Of a stretch of DNA of 46,930 bases, positions 7,290 through 15,093 are shown one piece after another (the first letter of the stretch is position 1; every line of letters begins with the position of its first letter). A model generated the notes under the pieces. It was not told where the DNA came from. It saw only the letters and a list, made by a program, of their open reading frames with translations, and made no database searches. The translations under genes were made by a program, and so were the position numbers. This stretch comes from Pseudomonas sp. A-1. GTDB taxonomy: Bacteria; Pseudomonadota; Gammaproteobacteria; Pseudomonadales; Pseudomonadaceae. Where the stretch lies: positions 1-46,930 of the forward strand of contig NZ_SSTC01000030.1 of NCBI RefSeq assembly GCF_004801855.1, given 5' to 3'.

Positions 7290-8414
7290 ATGAAGGATGT
7301 GAGTGCAGTACTGCGCTGGCTGCTGGCGCTGCTGGTCCTGTTGCCGGCCCTGGCCTGTGCCCAGGCACGCGCGGAAACGCCGGTGCTGGAAGTGTACGTG
7401 CGCGACGGTTGCCCGCACTGCGCCGCCGCCAAGACCTGGCTCGCAGGACTGGCCAGTGAGCGCCCCGAGCTGCGCATCGTACTGCGACAGGTCGACCGCG
7501 ACGCCGGGGCCCGCGACGACCTGCTGCGCATCTCCCGCCAGGCCGGATACTGGCCGCCCGGCGTGCCGACCTTCGTGGTCGGCGACCGCGTGCTGGTGGG
7601 CTTCGACGACGCCGTACACAGCGGCGCACAACTGCTCGCCTTGCTCGCTGACGGTCAGCCTGCACTCACCAGTGTCCAAAGCGGGCTGTTCGGCACCCTC
7701 AGCGTCGAGCGTCTCGGTCTGCCGACGTTCACCCTCGCCCTCGGCCTGCTCGACGGCTTCAACCCCTGCGCCATGTGGGTGCTGCTGTTCCTGCTCTCGC
7801 TGCTGGTGCATCTGCACGACCGCGCGCGCATGGCGCTGGTCGCCGGCACCTTCGTGCTGGTCAGCGGCGCGGTCTACTACGCCTTCATGGCCGCCTGGCT
7901 CAACCTGTTCCTGCTGGTCGGCCTGTCGACGCTGCTGGTCTGGGCGCTGAGCGCCGTGGCCATCGCCATCGGCCTGGTCAACCTGCGCGACGGCCTGCGT
8001 CCAGGCAACGACTTCACTCTGTCGATTCCTACCAGCGCCAAGCCCGGTCTGTACGCGCGCATGCGCGCCATCCTGCAGGCCGACAGCCTGCTGCCCGCAC
8101 TCGCCGGCGTGGCGGCCCTGGCCGTGGTAGTCAACTTCATCGAGTTGCTGTGCACCGCCGGCCTGCCGGCGATCTACACCGCAGTGCTGACCCAGCAGGG
8201 ACTGACGCCGCTAGCCCACTATGCCTACCTCGGCCTGTACATCCTCGGCTACATCGCCGACGACGCGCTGATGGTCACCACGGCAGTGGCCGCCCTGAGC
8301 AGCCGCAAGCTGTCGGAGTCGGCCGGACGTGGCCTGAAGACGCTGAGCGGCTCGGTCATGCTGGCGCTCGGCGCCGTCATGCTGCTGCGCCCGCAGTGGC
8401 TGCTGCAGGGGTGA
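7290..8414 (+). CDS. Periplasmic thioredoxin-like domain fused to CcdA/DsbD-like membrane domain
   Basis: A 374-residue protein. Residues 1-28 form a signal or anchor. Residues 31-122 are a glutaredoxin/thioredoxin-like fold with the redox pair C41-C44 (CPHC) and a cis-proline region in PPGVPTF. From about 145 there are six or more helices with two lone membrane cysteines, C160 in GFNPCAMW and C288 in ELLCTAGLP, the pair that carries electrons across the membrane in CcdA and DsbD. It should draw electrons from cytosolic thioredoxin and deliver them to a periplasmic disulfide or persulfide. DsbD has the order alpha-beta-gamma, so this short two-domain form is unusual. In this operon it may reduce cysteines of the octaheme apocytochrome before haem attachment, or supply the sulfur reaction directly. 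Confidence 0.8.
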   Translation: MKDVSAVLRWLLALLVLLPALACAQARAETPVLEVYVRDGCPHCAAAKTWLAGLASERPELRIVLRQVDRDAGARDDLLRISRQAGYWPPGVPTFVVGDRVLVGFDDAVHSGAQLLALLADGQPALTSVQSGLFGTLSVERLGLPTFTLALGLLDGFNPCAMWVLLFLLSLLVHLHDRARMALVAGTFVLVSGAVYYAFMAAWLNLFLLVGLSTLLVWALSAVAIAIGLVNLRDGLRPGNDFTLSIPTSAKPGLYARMRAILQADSLLPALAGVAALAVVVNFIELLCTAGLPAIYTAVLTQQGLTPLAHYAYLGLYILGYIADDALMVTTAVAALSSRKLSESAGRGLKTLSGSVMLALGAVMLLRPQWLLQG

Positions 8415-8479
8415 GGCCGGCACCGATGAACTATGGTTGCAGTGGCAGCCCGCACGCGGCCCAATGGCGAGAGGTGCTC

Positions 8480-10063
8480 ATGACAGATTTACGGCAGGCA
8501 ACCGCCTGGCTGCTCTGGCTGATCCTGCTGGTGCCTGCCCTGGCGCTGGCTGCCACCGCCGACCACAGCCGCTTCAAGGAGCTGCAGGGCCCCTTCGCCA
8601 GCGGCGAGGAGGTCACCCGTGCCTGCCTCGGCTGCCACACCGAGGCGGCCAAGCAGGTGATGGATACCCGCCACTGGACCTGGGACTACACCAACCCGGA
8701 CACCGGCCAGCGCCTGGGCAAGAAGACCATGCTCAACGGCTTCTGCATCGGCGACCGCTCCAACGAGGCGTTCTGCCAGTCCTGCCACGTCGGCTACGGC
8801 TGGAAGGACGCCAGCTTCGACTTCAGCGACGAGAGCAAGGTCGACTGCCTGGCCTGCCACAACACCGGCAACTACCTGAAGCTTGCCGGCCTGGCCGGCC
8901 ACCCGCCGCTGGTGCGTACCGAGACCGCGCCCGGCTCCGGCCAGTTCGTCGACCCGGTGGACCTGGCCGCGGTGGCGCGCAGCGTCGGTGCCTCATCGCG
9001 GCGCACCTGCGGTGCCTGTCACTACTACGGCGGCGGTGGCGACGGCGTGAAACACGGCGACCTCGACTCGTCGCTGAACGCACCGAGCCGCGAGCTGGAC
9101 GTGCATATGGCCAGCGACGGCCTCGACTTCAGCTGCTCCACCTGCCATGTCGCCGATCGACACAAGATCGCCGGCAGCCGCATCAGCGTGACTGCCGCCG
9201 ATCCGCACGCACCGATCATTCGCGGCGAGCGCCGAGCGCGCACCCCCTCGACCTGCCAGTCCTGCCACGGCGACCGCCCGCACCAGGGCAATGTGCTGCA
9301 CGCCGGTCGGCTGAACGACCATACTCGCACCCTGGCCTGCCAGAGCTGCCACATCCCGACCTTCGCCCGCGGCGGCGTGCCGACCAAGATGGCCTGGGAC
9401 TGGTCCGCTGCCGGAAAGATGGACGCCGAGGGCAAGCCGTTCCTGACGAAGGACACCAAGGGCCACGTGGTCTACGACAGCCGCAAGGGCGACTTCGTCC
9501 TCGGCGAGGACGTGGTGCCCGACTATGTCTGGTTCGACGGCACGGTCACCTATGTGCAGCCCGACACCAGGATCGACCCGAGCACGCGAGTGCCGATCAA
9601 CGCCTTCCACGGCACGCCGGGCACCGCGGATGCACGCATCTGGCCGGTGAAGACCTTCCACAGCCGACAGCCTTATGACACCCAGCACATGACCCTGCTG
9701 GTGCCGCACACGGCCACCCCCGACGATACCGCCTTCTGGTACAACTTCGACTGGGGCAAGGCGCTGCAAGCCGGTGCCGATGCGACCGGCTCGCCCTACA
9801 GCGGCCAATTCGGTTTCGTCGATACCCAGATGCTGTGGCCGATCACCCACATGGTCGCGCCCAAGGAGCAGGCCCTGGACTGCGTGCAGTGTCACTCCAG
9901 CCAGAGCCGCCTGGCGGCCGTACCTGGCATCTGGCTGCCGGGCAAGGATCGCAATCCGCTGCTCGACACCCTCGGCTTCAGCCTGGCCGGCCTCGCCCTG
10001 CTCGGCGTGCTGATCCACGGCCTGCTGCGCATCGTCGCGCACCTGCACAGAAGGAGGTACTGA
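8480..10063 (+). CDS. Membrane-anchored octaheme cytochrome c, tetrathionate reductase-like
   Basis: A 527-residue exported cytochrome with eight CxxCH sites at residues 49, 99, 123, 177, 219, 259, 287 and 468; the signal peptide is about 1-25. The gap between sites 7 and 8 and the block NEAFCQSCHVGYGWKD resemble the octaheme tetrathionate reductase (OTR) family, whose Shewanella member reduces tetrathionate, nitrite and hydroxylamine in vitro. A C-terminal helix (about 494-516, then HLHRRRY) should anchor it to the inner membrane facing the periplasm; I recall the Shewanella protein as soluble. The start at 8480 has GAGAGGTG upstream and a proper signal sequence. The stop is one base from the cytochrome b start, so the two probably form a quinol-linked complex. 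Substrate is unproven. Confidence 0.85.
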   Translation: MTDLRQATAWLLWLILLVPALALAATADHSRFKELQGPFASGEEVTRACLGCHTEAAKQVMDTRHWTWDYTNPDTGQRLGKKTMLNGFCIGDRSNEAFCQSCHVGYGWKDASFDFSDESKVDCLACHNTGNYLKLAGLAGHPPLVRTETAPGSGQFVDPVDLAAVARSVGASSRRTCGACHYYGGGGDGVKHGDLDSSLNAPSRELDVHMASDGLDFSCSTCHVADRHKIAGSRISVTAADPHAPIIRGERRARTPSTCQSCHGDRPHQGNVLHAGRLNDHTRTLACQSCHIPTFARGGVPTKMAWDWSAAGKMDAEGKPFLTKDTKGHVVYDSRKGDFVLGEDVVPDYVWFDGTVTYVQPDTRIDPSTRVPINAFHGTPGTADARIWPVKTFHSRQPYDTQHMTLLVPHTATPDDTAFWYNFDWGKALQAGADATGSPYSGQFGFVDTQMLWPITHMVAPKEQALDCVQCHSSQSRLAAVPGIWLPGKDRNPLLDTLGFSLAGLALLGVLIHGLLRIVAHLHRRRY

Positions 10064-10064
10064 A

Positions 10065-10661
10065 ATGGCCGAGCGCCTCTACCTGTTCACCCGCTTCGAG
10101 CGCTTCTGGCACTGGTCGCAGGCGGCGCTGATCATCACCCTGCTGTTCAGTGGCTTCGCCATCCACGGCAGCCACACCCTGCTCGACTTCCGCACTGCGG
10201 TCGAGGCCCACGAGACGGCTGCCTGGCTGCTGATCGCGCTGTGGGTCTTCGCAATCTTCTGGCACTTCACCACAGGGCAGTGGCGGCAGTACATCCCGAC
10301 CCTGGCCAACATCCAGCGGGTGGCGCTGTACTACGCCCACGGCATCTTCACTGGCGCCCCGCATCCCTACAAGGTCACCCGCGAGCGCAAGCACAACCCG
10401 CTGCAGCGCATCGCCTACCTGGGCGTGCTGGTGCTGATCAACCCCCTGATCTGGGTCAGTGGCCTGTTCTATCTGTTCTGGGGGCGCCTGGAGGCCCACG
10501 CGCCGGCCTGGCTGGGCCTCGAGCAGGTGGCCCTGACGCATACCTTCGCTGCCTTCCTGATGCTGATCTTCCTGATCGTGCATGTGTACCTGACCACCAC
10601 CGGCCACACCCCGCTGGCGCACATCCGCGCGATGATCAGCGGCTGGGAGGAACGCCACTAA
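10065..10661 (+). CDS. Cytochrome b, quinone-linked partner of the octaheme cytochrome
   Basis: A 198-residue integral cytochrome b of the b561/thiosulfate-reductase/formate-dehydrogenase gamma type. Four helices are visible (about 17-35, 51-68, 125-143, 163-183). Histidines suited to haem ligation lie in RFWHWSQ, VEAHETAAW, FWHFTTG and FLIVHVYLTTTGHTP. It should pass electrons between the quinone pool and the octaheme protein. AAGGAGG, a near-perfect ribosome site, lies inside the end of the octaheme gene, and the ATG is one base after its stop. The 3' end overlaps a convergent methyltransferase gene by four bases. Confidence 0.82.
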   Translation: MAERLYLFTRFERFWHWSQAALIITLLFSGFAIHGSHTLLDFRTAVEAHETAAWLLIALWVFAIFWHFTTGQWRQYIPTLANIQRVALYYAHGIFTGAPHPYKVTRERKHNPLQRIAYLGVLVLINPLIWVSGLFYLFWGRLEAHAPAWLGLEQVALTHTFAAFLMLIFLIVHVYLTTTGHTPLAHIRAMISGWEERH

Positions 10662-11299
10662 CCGCTGCGCTGGCTGCTCGCCGCCACCACCACGAAGGGG
10701 CACTGGCCGCGCCCCGGGCGCAGCGGGTCGATCTCGCGTATTTCCTCCAGCGGCGGCGCCAGGGTCTGCCCCCAGGCATTGATGGCGAAGCCGTTGTCGA
10801 GCAACAGCCGCTCCACCTCATCGGCAGAGTAGAAGGTGGCTTCCCGATAGAACACGCTCTGGGCCTGGCGCTGCACGTAGGCCTGCCCCAGCGTGCTCTC
10901 GCGGTCGATGAAGCCGATCACCAGGTGCCCACCGGGCCTGAGCACCCTCCTGGTTTCAAGCAGCATGGCCGTGGGCGAGTCGACAAAGCAGATCGTGGTG
11001 ACCACCAAGGCGTGATCGAAGCTGTCCTCTGGAAATGGCAGGTGCTCGGCAACGCCTTCCACCGTTTCTATGCCACGCGCCGCTGCATAGGCCAGCATGG
11101 CGGGTGAAGGGTCCAGGCCAACCTGCACACCTAGCGGCGCCGCGAAGCGGCCGCTGCCCACACCGATCTCGATGCCGCGCCCCTCCCAGGGCACGAAAGG
11201 CCGCAAGGCCAGCAGTTCCGACAGATAGGCCGGCTCATGCTTGCCGAACCAGGCTTCATAACGCTCGTGGTGCTCTTCGAAGGGTGCTGCCCTGGCCAT
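10658..11299 (-). CDS. Class I SAM-dependent methyltransferase
   Basis: A 213-residue Rossmann-fold methyltransferase of the UbiE/Methyltransf_11 type. Motif I is GIEIGVGSGRF (42-52), followed by an acidic motif near GLDPSPAML, the LPFPEDSFDHALV block, and RVLRPGGHLVIGFID. The substrate cannot be read from the sequence. It is the last gene of a leftward group beginning at 14864 and overlaps the cytochrome b gene convergently by four bases. Methylation of a thiol, metalloid or small molecule would suit the setting, but nothing in the sequence decides it. Confidence 0.8.
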   Translation of the reverse strand: MARAAPFEEHHERYEAWFGKHEPAYLSELLALRPFVPWEGRGIEIGVGSGRFAAPLGVQVGLDPSPAMLAYAAARGIETVEGVAEHLPFPEDSFDHALVVTTICFVDSPTAMLLETRRVLRPGGHLVIGFIDRESTLGQAYVQRQAQSVFYREATFYSADEVERLLLDNGFAINAWGQTLAPPLEEIREIDPLRPGRGQCPFVVVAASSQRSG

Positions 11300-11323
11300 C
11301 TGAGGTTACCTCTCGCTTAAGGT

Positions 11324-11782
11324 TCAGGAGTGCTGTCGGCCCCTGCCGCGTCCGGCGCCCCGGCCGCATCCACCTGCACCGCCTTGCGCGCAGCGCTGGA
11401 AGGCCGCCAGGTGTCGCTGCTGCGAGGCCTCCTGCAGGTTGCGCAGCACCGCCAGAATGTCCGGGCGACGGGTCGCGCCCAGCAGTCGTTCGTAGAGCTC
11501 GGCGTTGGCGATCTCGGCAGCGACCCCGGCCTCGCACGCCGCCTGCAGGCTGGCGTAACGCTCGACCTTTCCCGGCCAGGGATTGTCGGGCACGGCAAGC
11601 CCGTAGCACGCGAACAGGCCCAGCAGCGCCTGGATATGCCGTGCCTCGGCCTCGCGGATATTGCTGAAAGGGCGCACCTCGCCGAAGTCGGCAATCACCT
11701 GGTCGTAGGTGGCCCAGGCCTTGTACTCGTCGTCGAGCGCCTCGTGGAGCACCCGGATTTCCGCTTCACTCAATCCATCCAT
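11324..11782 (-). CDS. Ferritin-like di-iron protein, DUF2202-like
   Basis: A 152-residue helical protein with two ExxxxR/ExxH-type repeats: EALDDEYKAWATYDQVI (14-30), NIREAEARHIQALL (41-54), then EIANAELYERLL and ASQQRHLAAF. Spaced glutamates and histidines of this kind form the di-iron centre of the ferritin-like superfamily, and the pattern best fits DUF2202. The last 20 residues are a low-complexity Gly/Arg/Cys tail (GAGGCGRGAGRGRGRQ) that may bind nucleic acid or metal. It lies 41 bases after a ZIP transporter gene on the same strand. Iron binding or peroxide detoxification is inferred. Confidence 0.72.
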   Translation of the reverse strand: MDGLSEAEIRVLHEALDDEYKAWATYDQVIADFGEVRPFSNIREAEARHIQALLGLFACYGLAVPDNPWPGKVERYASLQAACEAGVAAEIANAELYERLLGATRRPDILAVLRNLQEASQQRHLAAFQRCAQGGAGGCGRGAGRGRGRQHS

Positions 11783-11823
11783 GTCGATTCCCTCCAGGTA
11801 TCAGTTGAATGCAGAGCCGTGTC

Positions 11824-12558
11824 TCAGACATGCGAGGCTACGATGATCACCGCCACCATCACGCCCCCCGCCAGGGCCACCAGGCTGAACCGCTTCTGCT
11901 CCTGTTCCGCCCTGGGCAGCAGGTGGGTGGCGCCGACGTAGACCAGGGCGCCCGCGGAAAGCGCCAGCAAGGTGCCCAGGGTTTCCCGATCCATGACGCT
12001 GATCAACGGCCAGGAAACCAGCATGCCCAGCGGGGTAGTGGCCGCGGCAGCCATGAAGGCCAGCCACAGGGCGCTGCGCTCGCTGACTCCGCCGCGGACC
12101 AGCAGCAGGTAGGTGATGATGCCTTCGGGAAACTCGTGCAGGACCATGCCCACGGTCGCCAGATAGCCGGTGAGCAGGCTGACCGTGAAGGCAATCGAGT
12201 AGATGAAACCGTCGATGAAGGAGTGGAAACCGATGCCGAGCATGGGGACAACGCCGATGGCGTACTCCTTCCTGTCCGGGTCCTTTTCGCACACGAATGC
12301 GGTGATGAAGCGGTTGAACAGGTGCAGGCCCATGAAGCCGACCAGCAGCCAGATCGGCGCTTGCGGGTTCATGGAGAACGACCTGGGGATGATGTGCAGG
12401 AAGGACGCCGAGATCAGCACCCCCGCGGCGAAGCACATGAAATAGGTAGTGTTGCGATGCCCCCAGTCCGAGAACCTGCGGATCGTGTAGATCCCGAGCG
12501 AGGTCACCAGCCCAGCCAGACTGCTGGTGGCCAGTGCGGTCCAGAAGGTGTTTTCCAT
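11824..12558 (-). CDS. ZIP-family metal transporter
   Basis: A 244-residue protein with about eight helices and both ZIP metal motifs, HSFIDG (112-117) and HEFPEG (141-146). ZIP proteins import zinc, iron, manganese or related divalent ions into the cytosol. The ATG at 12558 overlaps the stop of the HisC-like aminotransferase in an ATGA junction; a GTG one codon earlier gives the same protein plus one residue. Translation is therefore coupled to the aminotransferase. The ferritin-like gene downstream suggests iron or a co-substrate metal. Confidence 0.87.
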   Translation of the reverse strand: MENTFWTALATSSLAGLVTSLGIYTIRRFSDWGHRNTTYFMCFAAGVLISASFLHIIPRSFSMNPQAPIWLLVGFMGLHLFNRFITAFVCEKDPDRKEYAIGVVPMLGIGFHSFIDGFIYSIAFTVSLLTGYLATVGMVLHEFPEGIITYLLLVRGGVSERSALWLAFMAAAATTPLGMLVSWPLISVMDRETLGTLLALSAGALVYVGATHLLPRAEQEQKRFSLVALAGGVMVAVIIVASHV

Positions 12559-13592
12559 CACTCGACCTGCGCCGTCGCACCGCTGCCGTTGAGCAGCACC
12601 TCCTCCAGCGCGGCGACGAAACGCCGGTTGTCCTCGGGCAAGGCAGTGGTGATGCGCATGAAGCCCAGGCCGAGGCGCTCGTCGTTCAGCGGCTTGACCA
12701 GGAAGCCGCGCGCCTTCAATCGCTCGGCGACTATCGCCGCATCGTGCGGCGCGAAGTCGGCGAGGAAGAAATAGGTTTCAGTCGGATAGGTGCGCACACC
12801 CAGGCCGCGCACCTGCTCGGCCAGTTCCTGCGTCCAGACGCGCAACTGCTGGGCACGCTGGCGAATCCGCTCCTCATGGCGCAGGGTCGCCAGCGCCGCA
12901 GCCTGGCTCGGCCGGGCGAGCGGATAGGCATCGTTGTGGCTGTTGAGATCGTCGGCGATCGCTTCGGGGAGGATGGCGTAGCCGACCCGGAATCCGGCCA
13001 GGCTGTGGGCCTTGGACAGCGTCCGGGTCACCAACAGATTGGCATGCCCGGGCACCAGGTGGGCCACCGATTCCCCGGCCATGCCGATGAAGGCCTCGTC
13101 GACCAGGAACAGGGTCTGCGGATGACGGCGCAGCAGGCCGGGCAATGGCGTCATGTCGAAGACGCCGCCATTGGGGTTGTTCGGGTTGACGATAACCACC
13201 AGGGTGGTGCCGTCGGGAATCGCCAGCTGCTGAAGATCAAAGGCGAAGCTATCCAAGGGCGACAGGCAGGTTTCGCTATAGCGCTGGGCGATCTCGGTGA
13301 ACAGCGTGTAGGTCGGCGTCAGCAGGTGCACATTCTGGCCGAAGCGGTCGAACAGCTGGCGCAGGATCAGTTCGGAGCCGGCATTGATGTGCACCAACCG
13401 CTCGGGCACGCCGAGACGTTGGGCGATGAGTGCGCGCAGCGGCGCAGAATAAGGCTCGGTGTAGTAGTTGCCACGGACGACCTCGGCCTTGGCAGCAGCG
13501 AGCGCCTCGTCGATCGGCGGCAGCGGGTTCTCGCACAGCAACAGCTTGACGCCCTCGAAGCTGCCACCGCCTTTCTCGGCAACGCCACCCAT
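12558..13592 (-). CDS. HisC-like PLP-dependent aminotransferase
   Basis: A 344-residue fold-type I aminotransferase related to histidinol-phosphate aminotransferase and CobD. The PLP lysine is K194 in TRTLSKAHSLAGFRVGY; N137 and D165 lie in NPNNPNGG and LFLVDEAF, and R202 is the phosphate or carboxylate arginine. No other his genes are present and the neighbours concern metals, so a role outside histidine synthesis is likely, perhaps making a metal-binding amino acid derivative. The start at 13592 has GGAGG-like AGGA upstream; an upstream in-frame start at 13655 lacks one. It overlaps the ZIP gene. Confidence 0.8.
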   Translation of the reverse strand: MGGVAEKGGGSFEGVKLLLCENPLPPIDEALAAAKAEVVRGNYYTEPYSAPLRALIAQRLGVPERLVHINAGSELILRQLFDRFGQNVHLLTPTYTLFTEIAQRYSETCLSPLDSFAFDLQQLAIPDGTTLVVIVNPNNPNGGVFDMTPLPGLLRRHPQTLFLVDEAFIGMAGESVAHLVPGHANLLVTRTLSKAHSLAGFRVGYAILPEAIADDLNSHNDAYPLARPSQAAALATLRHEERIRQRAQQLRVWTQELAEQVRGLGVRTYPTETYFFLADFAPHDAAIVAERLKARGFLVKPLNDERLGLGFMRITTALPEDNRRFVAALEEVLLNGSGATAQVE

Positions 13593-13716
13593 GGGAAAGT
13601 CCTCCGTCAGTGTCGCCAGGAGCGCACAGGGCGCATGATTCCAGCCGATAACCACGGATTGACCATAGCCGATCGATACCTAGCTGCAAGGGGCAACGAC
13701 CCGTCCGGAACGACGC

Positions 13717-14127
13717 TTACGGCCTACCGTCTGGCCGGCCAAGGTCAAGCGGATGGTCGGGATCGAACTCCAGCGCCCACAGGGTCGCCTTGAGCGCATC
13801 GAGGGCCGTGCCAACCTCGCCCTGCTCCAACCAGCCGGCGATGGTGCGCAAGTCCTGCGCGATCGGCTGCAAGTCGGACTCCGGCTTGCCCAGCAGCCGA
13901 AGCAGCTCGATCTCGAGCCGACGACACTCGCCCTCTGGCAGAAACTGGTGGTCGGCCAGCGCGGCCAGATAGCCGATCAGCCAGATATACGCCTCCCGGC
14001 GGATCTGCGGGTGGCGCTGCGCATCGGCCCAGATCGGCATTTCGCCGCGCAGCCGGCGCAGGTTGAACGCGAAGGGCGCCGACCGGTCAGCCAGGGCCTG
14101 CAGGCCACCTTCCGTCTTGTCGCTCAT
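13717..14127 (-). CDS. Unrecognised 136-residue protein
   Basis: I do not recognise this family. The protein begins MSDKTEGGLQALADRSAPFA, is mostly helical and acidic-amphipathic (for example CRRLEIELLRLLGKPESDL and IAGWLEQGEVGTALDALKAT), with no signal peptide, membrane helix or obvious metal motif. AGGGGAG precedes the ATG at 14127; an in-frame start at 14298 has no ribosome site. It sits 124 bases upstream of the HisC-like gene on the same strand. Codon use matches the neighbours, so it is probably a real gene. Confidence 0.65.
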   Translation of the reverse strand: MSDKTEGGLQALADRSAPFAFNLRRLRGEMPIWADAQRHPQIRREAYIWLIGYLAALADHQFLPEGECRRLEIELLRLLGKPESDLQPIAQDLRTIAGWLEQGEVGTALDALKATLWALEFDPDHPLDLGRPDGRP

Positions 14128-14243
14128 GCTCCCCTCTCTGACTTCGCCTGTTTGCCACGCCTCCGTACGGAGGCTGGCGAGAACATCAGAACCAGCATGG
14201 CACATGGGGCACAACGTGAGGCTTTCTCCTCCGTTTTCGGGCC

Positions 14244-14864
14244 TTACGTCGTCAGCGGCTTGCGCGCCACCAGGTCGATCAGCGCCGACATGCCGCAATG
14301 GCCGCTGCCTTCCTCGATGGGCGTGTCGTACTCGGTCAGATGGAGGATTTCCAGCCCGGCAAAGGCCTCGCGCAGCAGCTCGGCCGTGTAGAGATTGTCC
14401 GGATCCCTTGGGCCACCGGTGCCGTAGGCCAGCTGCTCGACCCGATAGCCCTCGAGCAGCAACAGGCCACCCGGCTTCAATGCCTGCTGCATGTTGGCGA
14501 ACATCCGCGCACGCTGCTCGGGACCAACGAACTGGATGAAGATCGCCACGACTGCATCGAAATGCTCGACGCCCATATCCCAGGCCAGCAGATCGGCCTG
14601 CTCATGACGCAGGCTCACTCCGCGCTCGGCCGCCAGACGCCGGGCCTTGTCGATGGCCCGCGGCGAACCTTCCACGGCCAGCACTTCGACTCCCTGCTGC
14701 GCCAGCCAGACACCGTTGCGCCCCTCGCCATCGGCCACCGACAGTACTTGCATGCCCGGCACGAAGCGTTGTTGCTGGCTGACAAGAAAGACATTGGGCT
14801 CCGTGCCGAACAGGTAGTCATCGCCTTGGTAGCGCTCGTTCCAGTGCTCGATTGGTGCATGCAT
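14244..14864 (-). CDS. Class I SAM-dependent methyltransferase, TehB-like
   Basis: A 206-residue methyltransferase beginning MHAPIEHWNERYQGDDYLFG, the WNERY...YLFGTEPN pattern of a TehB-like group common in proteobacteria. Motif I is altered to VLSVADGEGRNGVWLA (40-55), which is normal for that group. TehB methylates tellurite and related oxyanions, but most relatives have unknown substrates. AGGAGAACG precedes the ATG at 14864. It is the first gene of the leftward group and faces cytochrome c peroxidase across a 229-base divergent region. Confidence 0.78.
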   Translation of the reverse strand: MHAPIEHWNERYQGDDYLFGTEPNVFLVSQQQRFVPGMQVLSVADGEGRNGVWLAQQGVEVLAVEGSPRAIDKARRLAAERGVSLRHEQADLLAWDMGVEHFDAVVAIFIQFVGPEQRARMFANMQQALKPGGLLLLEGYRVEQLAYGTGGPRDPDNLYTAELLREAFAGLEILHLTEYDTPIEEGSGHCGMSALIDLVARKPLTT

Positions 14865-15093
14865 GAGTCGTCGTTCTCCTGATTCGGGGGATGCCGATGA
14901 ATTGGCGCAGATTAAATGGGAATGATCCGCAATATACCCTCCCCAGTATTTCTGGTTAAATGAAAAAGTGGACTCTCGAACCACGAGGTGCGTTCCAGAG
15001 CCGGAACCTGGCCTCCCTGATCCGGAGCAACGGTTCCGTCTAGGCAGGTATGGATAATCAAAGAACACTCAGGAAGACGATCAAGGAAGCCTC
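14865..15093. promoter_or_regulatory. Divergent promoter region, methyltransferase group and cytochrome c peroxidase
   Basis: This 229-base gap should hold promoters in both directions. It contains ATACCC-TCCCC-AGTAT (14934-14949), whose left half matches the two operators upstream of the sulfur genes but whose right half is degraded, and an overlapping small palindrome CCAG-TATTT-CTGG (14943-14955). A metal-sensing regulator would suit the genes, but no site is certain. Confidence 0.4.

Noticed and set aside
9461-9480. CCACGTGG cores as parS sites (also near 25820 and 29795)
   Set aside because: The flanking GTT and AAC needed for a Pseudomonas parS are missing and the cores lie in coding sequence; I found no parS in the window.
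8480-10063. Octaheme cytochrome as MccA-type sulfite reductase or NrfA nitrite reductase
   Set aside because: There is no long CX15CH site of MccA and no CxxCK site of NrfA; all eight sites are CxxCH.
12558-13592. Aminotransferase as the housekeeping hisC
   Set aside because: No other histidine genes are present and it is coupled to a ZIP transporter, so I did not assign the symbol.
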